From NCBI GenBank assembly GCA_964230605.1, contig CAXRIN010000015.1, forward strand, positions 1-8,996: a DNA stretch of 8,996 bases. Reading direction: 5' to 3'. Made by a program: the position numbers and the translations under genes. The stretch's first letter is position 1, and every line of letters starts with the position of its first letter. This document shows positions 1 to 5,115 of the stretch, piece by piece. The DNA is from GCA-002722245 sp964230605 (GTDB lineage Bacteria; Bacteroidota; Bacteroidia; Flavobacteriales_C; GCA-002722245). The notes under the pieces were generated by a model. That model worked only from the letters and a program-made list of their open reading frames with translations, did not search any database and was not told where the DNA came from.

Positions 1-62
1 TTAAAATGAGTGATACAACTGTGTTCATCTGGAAACTCTTCAATAAACCTTAAAATATTCAT
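1..62 (-). CDS. IS1595-family transposase, N-terminal fragment (runs off left edge)
   Basis: Only the first 20 complete codons are in the window; the gene continues past base 1. The ATG is at 62-60 and the protein begins MNILRFIEEFPDEHSC, then a His-Phe-Lys stretch. Hydrophobic start, Phe-Pro, acidic pair and Cys match the N-terminus that precedes the zinc-ribbon and DDE domain in IS1595-type transposases, which commonly read F..FP.E..C. These enzymes move the element by cut-and-paste or copying of short DNA segments. The assignment rests on one short motif, so family level is likely but not proven. I could not fix the element's terminal inverted repeat: bases 63-196 hold only short hairpins (96-112 and 117-150). 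Confidence 0.6.
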   Translation of the reverse strand, partial: MNILRFIEEFPDEHSCITHF

Positions 63-196
63 AACCAATCTTTTCTGTAAAGAAAGGTGTTCACTCCGTA
101 CTCAACTTACGGTTTAGGTATAATTGTGGGGAATCAGTAAATCTTATACCGTATGCTATCATTCATTACATGACTGTCAATAATCATATACTTTGC
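63..196. other. Gap between transposase start and glycosyltransferase stop, with small hairpins
   Basis: This stretch should contain the end of the insertion element, but no boundary is certain. Two small inverted repeats are visible: CCGTA (96-100) with TACGG (108-112), and GGTATAA (117-123) with TTATACC (144-150). Bases 137-196 remain open in the frame of the neighbouring glycosyltransferase beyond its TGA, reading AKYMIID and onward to a second TGA at 134-136. The original glycosyltransferase may therefore have reached to about base 134, with insertion DNA starting near there. This is inference. Confidence 0.35.
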
Positions 197-1471
197 TCAT
201 TTTGAAATGATGTTTTGAATTAACTGTTTATTTAAGATTTCCTCATTGCTAATAGACCAGCCTTTACGATTTAACAAATATTTCATTTGAGGATTTTTAC
301 TCCCGTTTACTATAACCTTGGATTTTTTTGGGATTACTTCCTCTGCAAAGTTTTCAATTTCTAGTTTGTATTTGTTTTTCTCTTTTATAAATAAGTCATG
401 TTGTTGATTTGCAATTGCTTCAATAGCTATTAAGCAAATGGCAGGAATTAATATTTTTTGAGGAAGCTTAGCAATTGCATTTCCAGCAATTAAAGACATT
501 ATTGGAGTGAATGGGATAATGTAATAATTGTGTTGCGGGAATACGTCTCCTGTTTTTAAAATAAACAGACAGAATACTAAAAAGAAAGAGGAGAATAAAA
601 GAATATGTTTTGTTGACCTTTCTTTGAATAGAAGAAAGCCCCCAAATAAAAAGAATCCAAAAGCAATAAATGATTGTAATGCACTTTTGTAAAATCGTTC
701 AAATAATTCGTGGATAAATTTCGAAATTTCTTGAGCTACTTTTATTAAGCTTTTAGGGAAATATAATTGGTAGTGATAGGTTTCAACAAGGTGAGGAACC
801 CAATAAAAATACCATATAGCACCAATTGTAAAACTTACTATTGAAACGCCTATAAAAGTGACTTTTTTAGTAATAGATATTCCTTTTGAGAAAGGAATAA
901 GAATAAATAATGAGAAGTAAACAATTGAAGGAAGCTTAACTAATATTCCTAGCGCGCTAAAAACGAAAAACCAGAATAAGTGAATATACCTTCCAAAGTC
1001 AAAATATTTAACGGCCTGCCAAATTCCAATTAGCATTAAAGAAATACTAAATGTGTCAGGCATGATTTTTCGCGAAAACATAAACCAACCTGAAACCAAT
1101 AAAATGATGGTTGAATTAAAAGCGATTTTAGGATTGAAAAATCTTTTTACAAGCAAGTAAAATGCGTAAATCCCAAAACAGGAAACGAATAAGTTAATCA
1201 AACGACCATACCAATGGTCAAAACCAAATATTTCAAATCCAGCGCAAGTTAGTAAGTTGAAAAATGGGAATTCAGCACCAATTATACCCGTGAGTTCTCC
1301 TGCATAATCAATTTTAGGATAAAGCAAATCATATCCATGATCAAAAAAGTTTCGGCTAATCATGTTTGTAAGTGATTGTCGCCAATTATGCCCTCCTTCA
1401 AGTGGAGCATTTGTAATACCAATCAATCTTAAAAGAAATGAAAAGATAATCCAGAATTTTATATTGCTCAC
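197..1471 (-). CDS. Membrane glycosyltransferase, GT39 / PMT_2-like (ArnT-type GT-C fold)
   Basis: A 424-residue polytopic inner-membrane protein with about ten hydrophobic segments. GT-C enzymes of this type move a sugar from a polyprenyl-phosphate donor to a lipid, glycan or protein on the outer face of the inner membrane; the acceptor cannot be read here. Family-like features are the first-loop HNWRQ (residues 28-32), EFPF (67-70) and the RKIMPDT loop (134-140) with an acidic residue typical of the active-site region. The start is GTG at 1471-1469: a stop at 1495-1493 closes the frame upstream and the next ATG is 36 codons in, which would lose the first helix. It lies 46 bases downstream of photolyase on the same strand and may be co-transcribed. 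The C-terminus is probably short: reading through the TGA gives SK-x-AKYMIID, where GGA (Gly) would fit. Confidence 0.78.
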   Translation of the reverse strand: MSNIKFWIIFSFLLRLIGITNAPLEGGHNWRQSLTNMISRNFFDHGYDLLYPKIDYAGELTGIIGAEFPFFNLLTCAGFEIFGFDHWYGRLINLFVSCFGIYAFYLLVKRFFNPKIAFNSTIILLVSGWFMFSRKIMPDTFSISLMLIGIWQAVKYFDFGRYIHLFWFFVFSALGILVKLPSIVYFSLFILIPFSKGISITKKVTFIGVSIVSFTIGAIWYFYWVPHLVETYHYQLYFPKSLIKVAQEISKFIHELFERFYKSALQSFIAFGFFLFGGFLLFKERSTKHILLFSSFFLVFCLFILKTGDVFPQHNYYIIPFTPIMSLIAGNAIAKLPQKILIPAICLIAIEAIANQQHDLFIKEKNKYKLEIENFAEEVIPKKSKVIVNGSKNPQMKYLLNRKGWSISNEEILNKQLIQNIISK

Positions 1472-1517
1472 TAGCTTTTTCAGTTGGTGAAATTACAAAG
1501 AACAACTTATATTATTG

Positions 1518-1892
1518 CTAGGCAGTTTTGTTTAAGCCTTCCTTGTAAGTTGCAATAGCACGCTCTCTAGCGAATTTATGCTCAACTATTGGTTGAGGAT
1601 AGCTAAAATCTTCAAATTCGGGTACCCATTTACGAATGTACTTTAAGTCTTTGTCAAACTTTTTAACTTGCTCATAAGGATTGAATACTCTAAAATAAGG
1701 AGCTGCATCACATCCGGTTCCTGCCGCCCATTGCCAATTCCCAACGTTACTTGCCAATTCAAAATCAAGTAATTTCTTAGCGAAATAGGCTTCTCCCCAT
1801 CTCCAATCGATTAGAAGGTGTTTTACTAAAAAACTAGCCGTAATCATTCTAACACGGTTATGCATGTAACCTGTTTTGTTAAGTTCACGCAT
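1518..1892 (-). CDS. Photolyase C-terminal fragment (FAD/DNA-binding core)
   Basis: This part, from the ATG at 1892-1890, is 124 residues beginning MRELNKTGYMHNRVRM, but that Met is an internal residue of the photolyase signature. Forty-five more in-frame codons (2027-1893) encode conserved photolyase sequence between the premature TAA and this ATG, so the apparent start is an artefact of where an ATG occurs. It contains the HNR.RM flavin-binding segment and the WQWAAGTGCDAAPYFRVFNP region, then YPQPIVEHKFAR typical of the C-terminus. Independent translation is unlikely; treat it as the second half of the interrupted gene. Confidence 0.4.
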   Translation of the reverse strand: MRELNKTGYMHNRVRMITASFLVKHLLIDWRWGEAYFAKKLLDFELASNVGNWQWAAGTGCDAAPYFRVFNPYEQVKKFDKDLKYIRKWVPEFEDFSYPQPIVEHKFARERAIATYKEGLNKTA

Positions 1893-2027
1893 TCCTGCAT
1901 CTACAATTGGGTAGCCAGTTTTTCCTTTACACCATTTATCAAACTCCTCTTTATTGTTTCTCCATTCAATGCCGTTGTATTGAGGTTTGAAATTTTGATG
2001 AGCTGAATCAGGGAAATGCCATAAGAT

Positions 2028-2030
2028 TTA
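2028..2030 (-). other. Premature in-frame TAA inside photolyase
   Basis: The plus strand reads TTA here, giving TAA at codon 258 of the photolyase frame. A G at base 2030 instead of A would restore CAA (Gln), the usual residue in the EFFMQILWHFP context of this family. The coding-strand neighbours of the changed base are G and A, so this is not a typical dipyrimidine UV-mutation context. The bases are read directly; the ancestral codon is inferred from family knowledge. Confidence 0.85.
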
Positions 2031-2801
2031 CATAAAAAACTCTCTCCAAATCAATTCAGATAAAAAAGTAGCATTTCTTTTTTCTGCCTCTAAAACTAAT
2101 TCTCTTGTACTAACGGTTCCAAATCGCAAATGAGGTCCCAAGTATGATCCAGCATCTTTTGACGGGAAGTTTCTTAACTCATCGTAAATTTCAATTTCAT
2201 TTAAACTGAATGGTTTTACTTCAATTTCGGAAGGAACTATTCTTAGCTCATTTTTACTAGGGAAGTTGTATTTAACTTGATTAAGATGATTAAAGGCGGG
2301 CTCTGCCTTTAGGGTAATCGGATTGTCTAGGTATTTCTTTAACCATTTATTTTTGTAAGGAGTGTAAACTGTGTAGGGCTTACCATCGTCTTTAGTTACT
2401 TCAGATTTTTCAAAAATAACTTGGTCTTTTTTATTGACGATTTTGATTCCTTTTGTTTTTAATAATTCATAAACGGCTTTATCTCTTTTTCGGGCGTATG
2501 GTTCATAATCATGATTGAAATAAACGGCATCTATATTATTTTCAGCAATCATATTTCTCCAAATTTCCAAAGGTTCTCCTTTATGAATTTGTAGTGCCCC
2601 ACCTTTTAGAGAAAGCTTTTCATGAATTTTTTTCAATTCATCATAAATGAAATTGACTCTAGGATCATTTTCTGGTAATTCCGATAGGATTTTATCATCA
2701 AAAATGAAGATAGGTTGAACGTTATTTTCATTTTCAAAAGCTTCAAATAAAGCCGTGTTGTCATGAAGTCTTAAATCTCTTCGAAACCAAAAAATCGTCA
2801 T
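2028..2801 (-). CDS. Photolyase N-terminal fragment (antenna domain and start of FAD domain)
   Basis: This is the 257-residue product if translation ends at the internal TAA. It begins with the photolyase signature FWFRRDLRLHDN (residues 4-15), forming the Rossmann-like antenna-binding domain to about residue 130. The linker and the first part of the FAD domain follow, including DAGSYLGPHLRFG (216-228), whose Ser and Gly residues correspond to the flavin-phosphate contact region, and LIWREFFM at the end. It lacks the helices carrying the Trp triad, the DNA-lesion pocket and most flavin contacts, so the fragment alone should not repair DNA. Confidence 0.6.
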   Translation of the reverse strand: MTIFWFRRDLRLHDNTALFEAFENENNVQPIFIFDDKILSELPENDPRVNFIYDELKKIHEKLSLKGGALQIHKGEPLEIWRNMIAENNIDAVYFNHDYEPYARKRDKAVYELLKTKGIKIVNKKDQVIFEKSEVTKDDGKPYTVYTPYKNKWLKKYLDNPITLKAEPAFNHLNQVKYNFPSKNELRIVPSEIEVKPFSLNEIEIYDELRNFPSKDAGSYLGPHLRFGTVSTRELVLEAEKRNATFLSELIWREFFM

Positions 2802-3010
2802 GATTTAAATATCGTAAACTAAAGAGGATTCTAATTGATAAATGAATTGGAAAAGATAAATGTTTTGATTGAATTCTTTTATAACAGGATTTGGAATTGG
2901 CCATCAGACCCCGCAAGATCTGCGGGGTGACAAAGGTCTTTCAAGTTTCATCCCGCAGATCTTGCGGGATCTGTTGGAAGTAATAAAGTATTGGAATTCT
3001 ATAGCGAAAA
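2802..3010. other. Intergenic gap upstream of photolyase, with inverted-repeat element
   Basis: The 209 bases separate the secreted coiled-coil gene from photolyase, both on the minus strand. The photolyase promoter should lie here. The best -7 candidate on the minus strand is TATCTTTT (2858-2851), one base off TAnnTTTG, without a clear -33 TTG. The rest is mainly the inverted repeat at 2905-2973. I see no credible small gene: a plus-strand open frame crosses it only by reading through the repeat. Confidence 0.5.
2905..2973. repeat. Palindromic inverted repeat with 26-base arms (REP-like)
   Basis: The arms at 2905-2930 and 2948-2973 are inverted copies that match at 24 of 26 positions, separated by 17 bases. 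Each arm is itself nearly palindromic around AGATCT (CCCGCA...TGCGGG), so the unit can form either one long hairpin or two small ones. It is GC-rich against AT-rich surroundings. No T-run follows on either strand, so it does not look like an ordinary terminator. Its design matches dispersed intergenic REP-like repeats, but copy number cannot be judged from one window. Confidence 0.8.
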
Positions 3011-3703
3011 TTAATAAACCTTGTCCAACTTCAACTTTATTTTATCCAATGAATCTTTGGCTTTATTCAAATCATCCTTCTTGTTTTCTTGATCCTTTTT
3101 GTTTGCATCAATATCTTTTTCAAGTTGGATTTTATCTTCTTCGTTTTTCTTTAAATCGTTTTCCAATTTAATCTTATCGTCTCTGTTTTTATTCAATTTA
3201 TTGGATAAGTCTTCACCTTCTTTTTCTGATTTTTCTTTCGCTTTTTCAGCTTTCTTTAATTCCTTTTCAGCTTCTTTGATTTGTTCGTTTATCTCATTCT
3301 TGTAGGCGGTTACCCCAAAATCATGTAATAGTTTTTCAGCAGGTACATAACTTGAAGTCGATCGAGTAATCCATTTGTCTCCCATGTCAATTGCTATGAA
3401 TACAGTTGTGCCTTTTTTTCCTTTTTCAACAGTCGAAACTATACTAACAGAGGATGGTGATATTGATGGGATTTTAGCTTCTTTGATAATAAATTCATTT
3501 CCTGAAGTTTCAACCTTTCCAAATTCTTTTAAAAATTTCTTCCATTCGTCTTTTACAATCTTTTTGTCAAGTTCTATACTAGTTTCTAAACCTGGTCTTG
3601 AAACTTTGTTAATTTCCATATTAGCCTCAGAAACAATAACTTGCTGGGCGAATGAAATAGACGAAATTAGAATAATTAAAAAGGTGAAGACAGATTTTTT
3701 CAT
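3011..3703 (-). CDS. Secreted coiled-coil protein of unknown function
   Basis: A 230-residue protein with a Sec signal peptide (KK, hydrophobic core, then SFA before QQV, cleavage near residue 20). Residues about 20-130 look like a compact mixed alpha/beta domain with WKKFLKEFGK and FIAIDMGDKW. Residues about 135-230 form a highly charged Lys/Glu/Asp coiled coil with heptad-like repeats. The layout resembles a group of periplasmic or secreted Bacteroidota proteins with no known role; I cannot name it. I chose the ATG at 3703-3701; an in-frame TTG two codons upstream (3709) could extend it but adds nothing to the signal peptide. A possible -7 box TACATTCG lies at 3735-3728. No partner is evident: pnuC diverges from it. 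Confidence 0.75.
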   Translation of the reverse strand: MKKSVFTFLIILISSISFAQQVIVSEANMEINKVSRPGLETSIELDKKIVKDEWKKFLKEFGKVETSGNEFIIKEAKIPSISPSSVSIVSTVEKGKKGTTVFIAIDMGDKWITRSTSSYVPAEKLLHDFGVTAYKNEINEQIKEAEKELKKAEKAKEKSEKEGEDLSNKLNKNRDDKIKLENDLKKNEEDKIQLEKDIDANKKDQENKKDDLNKAKDSLDKIKLKLDKVY

Positions 3704-3747
3704 TTTCAAATTTAAATAGATGAATTACGAATGTAATGAAAATAGAA

Positions 3748-3777
3748 TTGTCTTTAATTTAAAAAGTCCGAGATTTG
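3748..3777 (+). promoter_or_regulatory. Candidate Bacteroidota promoter for pnuC
   Basis: TTG at 3748-3750 is followed after 19 bases by GAGATTTG (3770-3777), one base away from the TAnnTTTG -7 consensus of the Bacteroidota primary sigma factor. Transcription would begin about five bases later, at or next to the ATG at 3782, implying a leaderless or nearly leaderless mRNA. Spacing and motif are read directly; activity is inferred. Confidence 0.4.
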
Positions 3778-3781
3778 TGGC

Positions 3782-4384
3782 ATGTTGGATATCCCTGTTT
3801 TGTTAGAAGTCTTCGCCACTTTATTTGGATTAGCCTACGTGATTTTAGCGGCTAAGAAAAACATTTGGTGCTGGCTAATGGGTATCATAGGTTCGTGTTT
3901 AAGCATCTATTTATTTTGGGTGTATTCCAAATTATACGCAGAAGCAATTTTATCTTTCTACTACGTCATAACTGGAATAATTGGATGGATTTATTGGAAT
4001 AAACCTAAAGCGGAATTACCTGTTTTAAAAGTGTCCTATACTGCTCATTTATTATTTGTGGTAATCGGAGTAGCATTAAGTTTTGCTTTTTATAGTTTAG
4101 TTACTAATATTTTTACTGATGCAGCTCGTCCTTTATTGGATTCCTTTACAACCATTTTTAGTTTTCTAGCCACGTTAATTACAATTAAAAAGTGGATTTC
4201 AAACTGGATTTACTGGGTTGTAATTGATGCAGTTACGGCTTATATGTATTGGAGCAGAGATTTAAATATTTACTCAGGATTAATGATATTGTATACAGGT
4301 CTAGCAATATATGGATATTTACAGTGGAGAAAATCGGAAGCTAAACCTGTTACATTAGTTCAACTCTTTCAAAAGTCATATTGA
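3782..4384 (+). CDS. pnuC: PnuC-family vitamin transporter (nicotinamide riboside or thiamine)
   Basis: A 200-residue inner-membrane protein with seven predicted helices (about 6-24, 29-48, 51-72, 87-108, 121-137, 140-157, 162-182), the size and layout of PnuC facilitators. Family features are the GWIYW motif after helix 3 (68-72), the LDSFTT start of helix 5 (119-124), KKWISNWIYWVVID spanning helices 5-6 and the terminal YGYLQWR (177-183). PnuC proteins move an unphosphorylated vitamin by facilitated diffusion, with import driven by cytoplasmic phosphorylation. That fits the kinase gene, whose TTG start overlaps this stop in TTGA. PnuC takes nicotinamide riboside; the PnuT subgroup takes thiamine and is often tied to TPP riboswitches in Bacteroidota. 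A TPP riboswitch lies just downstream, not upstream, of this pair, so pnuT is a serious alternative. Confidence 0.88.
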   Translation: MLDIPVLLEVFATLFGLAYVILAAKKNIWCWLMGIIGSCLSIYLFWVYSKLYAEAILSFYYVITGIIGWIYWNKPKAELPVLKVSYTAHLLFVVIGVALSFAFYSLVTNIFTDAARPLLDSFTTIFSFLATLITIKKWISNWIYWVVIDAVTAYMYWSRDLNIYSGLMILYTGLAIYGYLQWRKSEAKPVTLVQLFQKSY

Positions 4385-4902
4385 AAAAAATTGTCATCAT
4401 AGGACCCGAGTCAACTGGTAAATCTACACTTTGTGAGGATTTGGCTACGCATTTTAAGTGTGACTTTGTAAAAGAGTATGCCCGTGATTATTTGAATGAA
4501 TTTGGCGCTAACTACAATTACGAACATGTTTTAAATATGGCACTGGGGCAGGCGGAATTAGAGGCTTCTTTTATTAAGATGAATGCTGATTTGCCTTTTG
4601 TTTTTATTGATACTAATCAATACGTTTATAAAGTTTGGATAGAGGATAAGTTTGGTATAGTTGAGCCAATCGTAGAGTCTTTAATTAAAAACAATCAATA
4701 CGATTATTATTTCTTGTGTGATATTGATATTCCTTGGGAATACGATGAGTTAAGAGAGGATTCTAATGAGGATGACAGACAAAGGTTATTTAATAGGTAT
4801 AAGCAACTTTTGGAATCCGACGGAACGCCATTTACCATTTTAACTGGAAATGAAGAAAACCGATTGAGTAAAGCTATTGATGTATTGAATCGATTGAAGT
4901 AA
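4381..4902 (+). CDS. NadR-like P-loop nucleoside/vitamin kinase
   Basis: A 173-residue soluble ATPase resembling the ribosylnicotinamide kinase domain of NadR, without the adenylyltransferase or DNA-binding domains. Walker A is GPESTGKST (8-16), EYARDYL (32-38) follows, a Walker-B-like strand VFIDTN ends near 79, and the lid-type loop DIPWEYDELRED lies at 116-127. In NadR this domain phosphorylates nicotinamide riboside to NMN. The start is TTG at 4381-4383, overlapping the pnuC stop by four bases, so the two are surely translationally coupled; this start places Walker A at the normal distance from the N-terminus. The likely job is to trap the vitamin brought in by the PnuC protein. Given the TPP riboswitch next door, phosphorylation of thiamine is a possible alternative that sequence reading alone cannot exclude. 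Confidence 0.82.
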   Translation: MKKIVIIGPESTGKSTLCEDLATHFKCDFVKEYARDYLNEFGANYNYEHVLNMALGQAELEASFIKMNADLPFVFIDTNQYVYKVWIEDKFGIVEPIVESLIKNNQYDYYFLCDIDIPWEYDELREDSNEDDRQRLFNRYKQLLESDGTPFTILTGNEENRLSKAIDVLNRLK

Positions 4903-4931
4903 TCACATTTTTTAGTTCAAGATTATCACAT

Positions 4932-4939
4932 TATCTTTG
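4932..4939 (+). promoter_or_regulatory. -7 box of the TonB-receptor promoter
   Basis: TATCTTTG is an exact match to the Bacteroidota TAnnTTTG consensus. Transcription would start around 4944-4946, exactly where the 5' side of the riboswitch P1 stem begins, supporting an independent promoter for the receptor rather than read-through from the kinase gene. There is no clean -33 TTG; the best placed sequence is a degenerate TTAG near 4912. Confidence 0.6.
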
Positions 4940-4943
4940 CGCC

Positions 4944-5045
4944 ACTCAATGAGGGGTGCCTAAAATTACAGGCTGAGATTATACCCGTTTTTCCCAAGTT
5001 TGGGAAATAAACCTGATCCAGATAATGCTGGCGTAGGGAACGAGA
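4944..5045 (+). ncRNA. TPP riboswitch (THI element)
   Basis: All conserved aptamer blocks are present in order: GAGGGGTGCC (4951-4960), GGCTGAGAT (4971-4979), ATACCCG (4981-4987), ACCTGATCCAGATAATG (5011-5027), then CTGGCGTAGGGAA (5028-5040). Stems can be traced: CTC (4945-4947) with GAG (5042-5044) closing P1, GCCT with AGGC for P2, a variable P3 extension TTTCCC/GGGAAA (about 4990-5007), and CCAG/CTGG (5018-5031). The aptamer binds thiamine pyrophosphate and normally lowers expression of the downstream gene when the vitamin is plentiful. Seventy bases separate it from the receptor ATG; the expression platform must lie there. Identity is essentially certain; the switching mechanism is not known. 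Confidence 0.97.
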
Positions 5046-5062
5046 TAATAACCATTTAAGTT

Positions 5063-5082
5063 TAATACAAACGTTTGTATTA
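5063..5082. promoter_or_regulatory. Perfect 20-bp palindrome in the riboswitch leader
   Basis: TAATACAAACGTTTGTATTA is an exact inverted repeat. It sits 18 bases after the aptamer and 33 before the receptor start codon. No T-run follows it, so it is not a standard terminator. It may be an expression-platform hairpin, or a protein operator: the CAAACGTTTG centre resembles LacI/PurR-type sites. The palindrome is directly visible; function is open. Confidence 0.6.
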
Positions 5083-5115
5083 CTCCTCTGCATTCGTCAA
5101 GAAAGTTTATTTACT

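Larger units (their letters stand above)
1518..2801 (-). pseudogene. phr: Class I CPD deoxyribodipyrimidine photolyase, interrupted by one in-frame TAA
   Basis: Conceptually 427 residues, close to the usual 430-470 for bacterial class I photolyases, which use light, FADH- and an antenna cofactor to split UV-induced cyclobutane pyrimidine dimers. ATG is at 2801-2799 and the final TAG at 1520-1518. The whole span is one frame except for TAA at 2030-2028, after IWREFFM and before ILWHFP; photolyases normally have Gln there, so CAA to TAA accounts for the break. The sequence after the stop is fully conserved: GKTGYP, MRELNKTGYMHNR, SFLVKHLLIDWRWGE and WQWAAGTGCDAAPYFR. The Trp residues in KWCKG, DWRWGE and NWQW match the electron-transfer triad of the E. 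coli enzyme. No frameshift or other stop is present, so the lesion is very recent, a sequencing error, or a read-through site. The name is certain; loss of function is inferred. Confidence 0.88.

Noticed and set aside
2028..2030. Stop-codon reassignment (TAA read as Gln throughout the genome)
   Set aside because: The coiled-coil protein, kinase and receptor genes end naturally at TAA, and others at TAG or TGA, so all three stops work normally.
2028..2030. UV-signature mutation inactivating photolyase
   Set aside because: The inferred C-to-T change lies between G and A on the coding strand, not at a dipyrimidine site.
2905..2973. CRISPR array or rho-independent terminator
   Set aside because: There are only two inverted, not direct, copies with one short spacer, and no U-tract follows the stem on either strand.
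2869..3171. Plus-strand open frame of 100 codons
   Set aside because: It reads through the inverted repeat and then antisense to the coiled-coil gene; no family signal.
3704..3709. TTG start two codons upstream for the coiled-coil protein
   Set aside because: The ATG at 3703 gives a normal MKK-type signal peptide; TTG is less likely.
3099..3719. Two plus-strand frames rich in Ser and Phe
   Set aside because: They are antisense to the Lys/Glu-rich coiled-coil gene; the Ser/Phe bias is the expected complement of that sequence.
4381..4902. Bifunctional NadR (kinase plus NMN adenylyltransferase)
   Set aside because: At 173 residues it has only the P-loop kinase domain; there is no HxGH nucleotidyltransferase motif or helix-turn-helix.
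5063..5082. Riboswitch terminator hairpin
   Set aside because: The next bases are CTCCTCTG, with no run of T.
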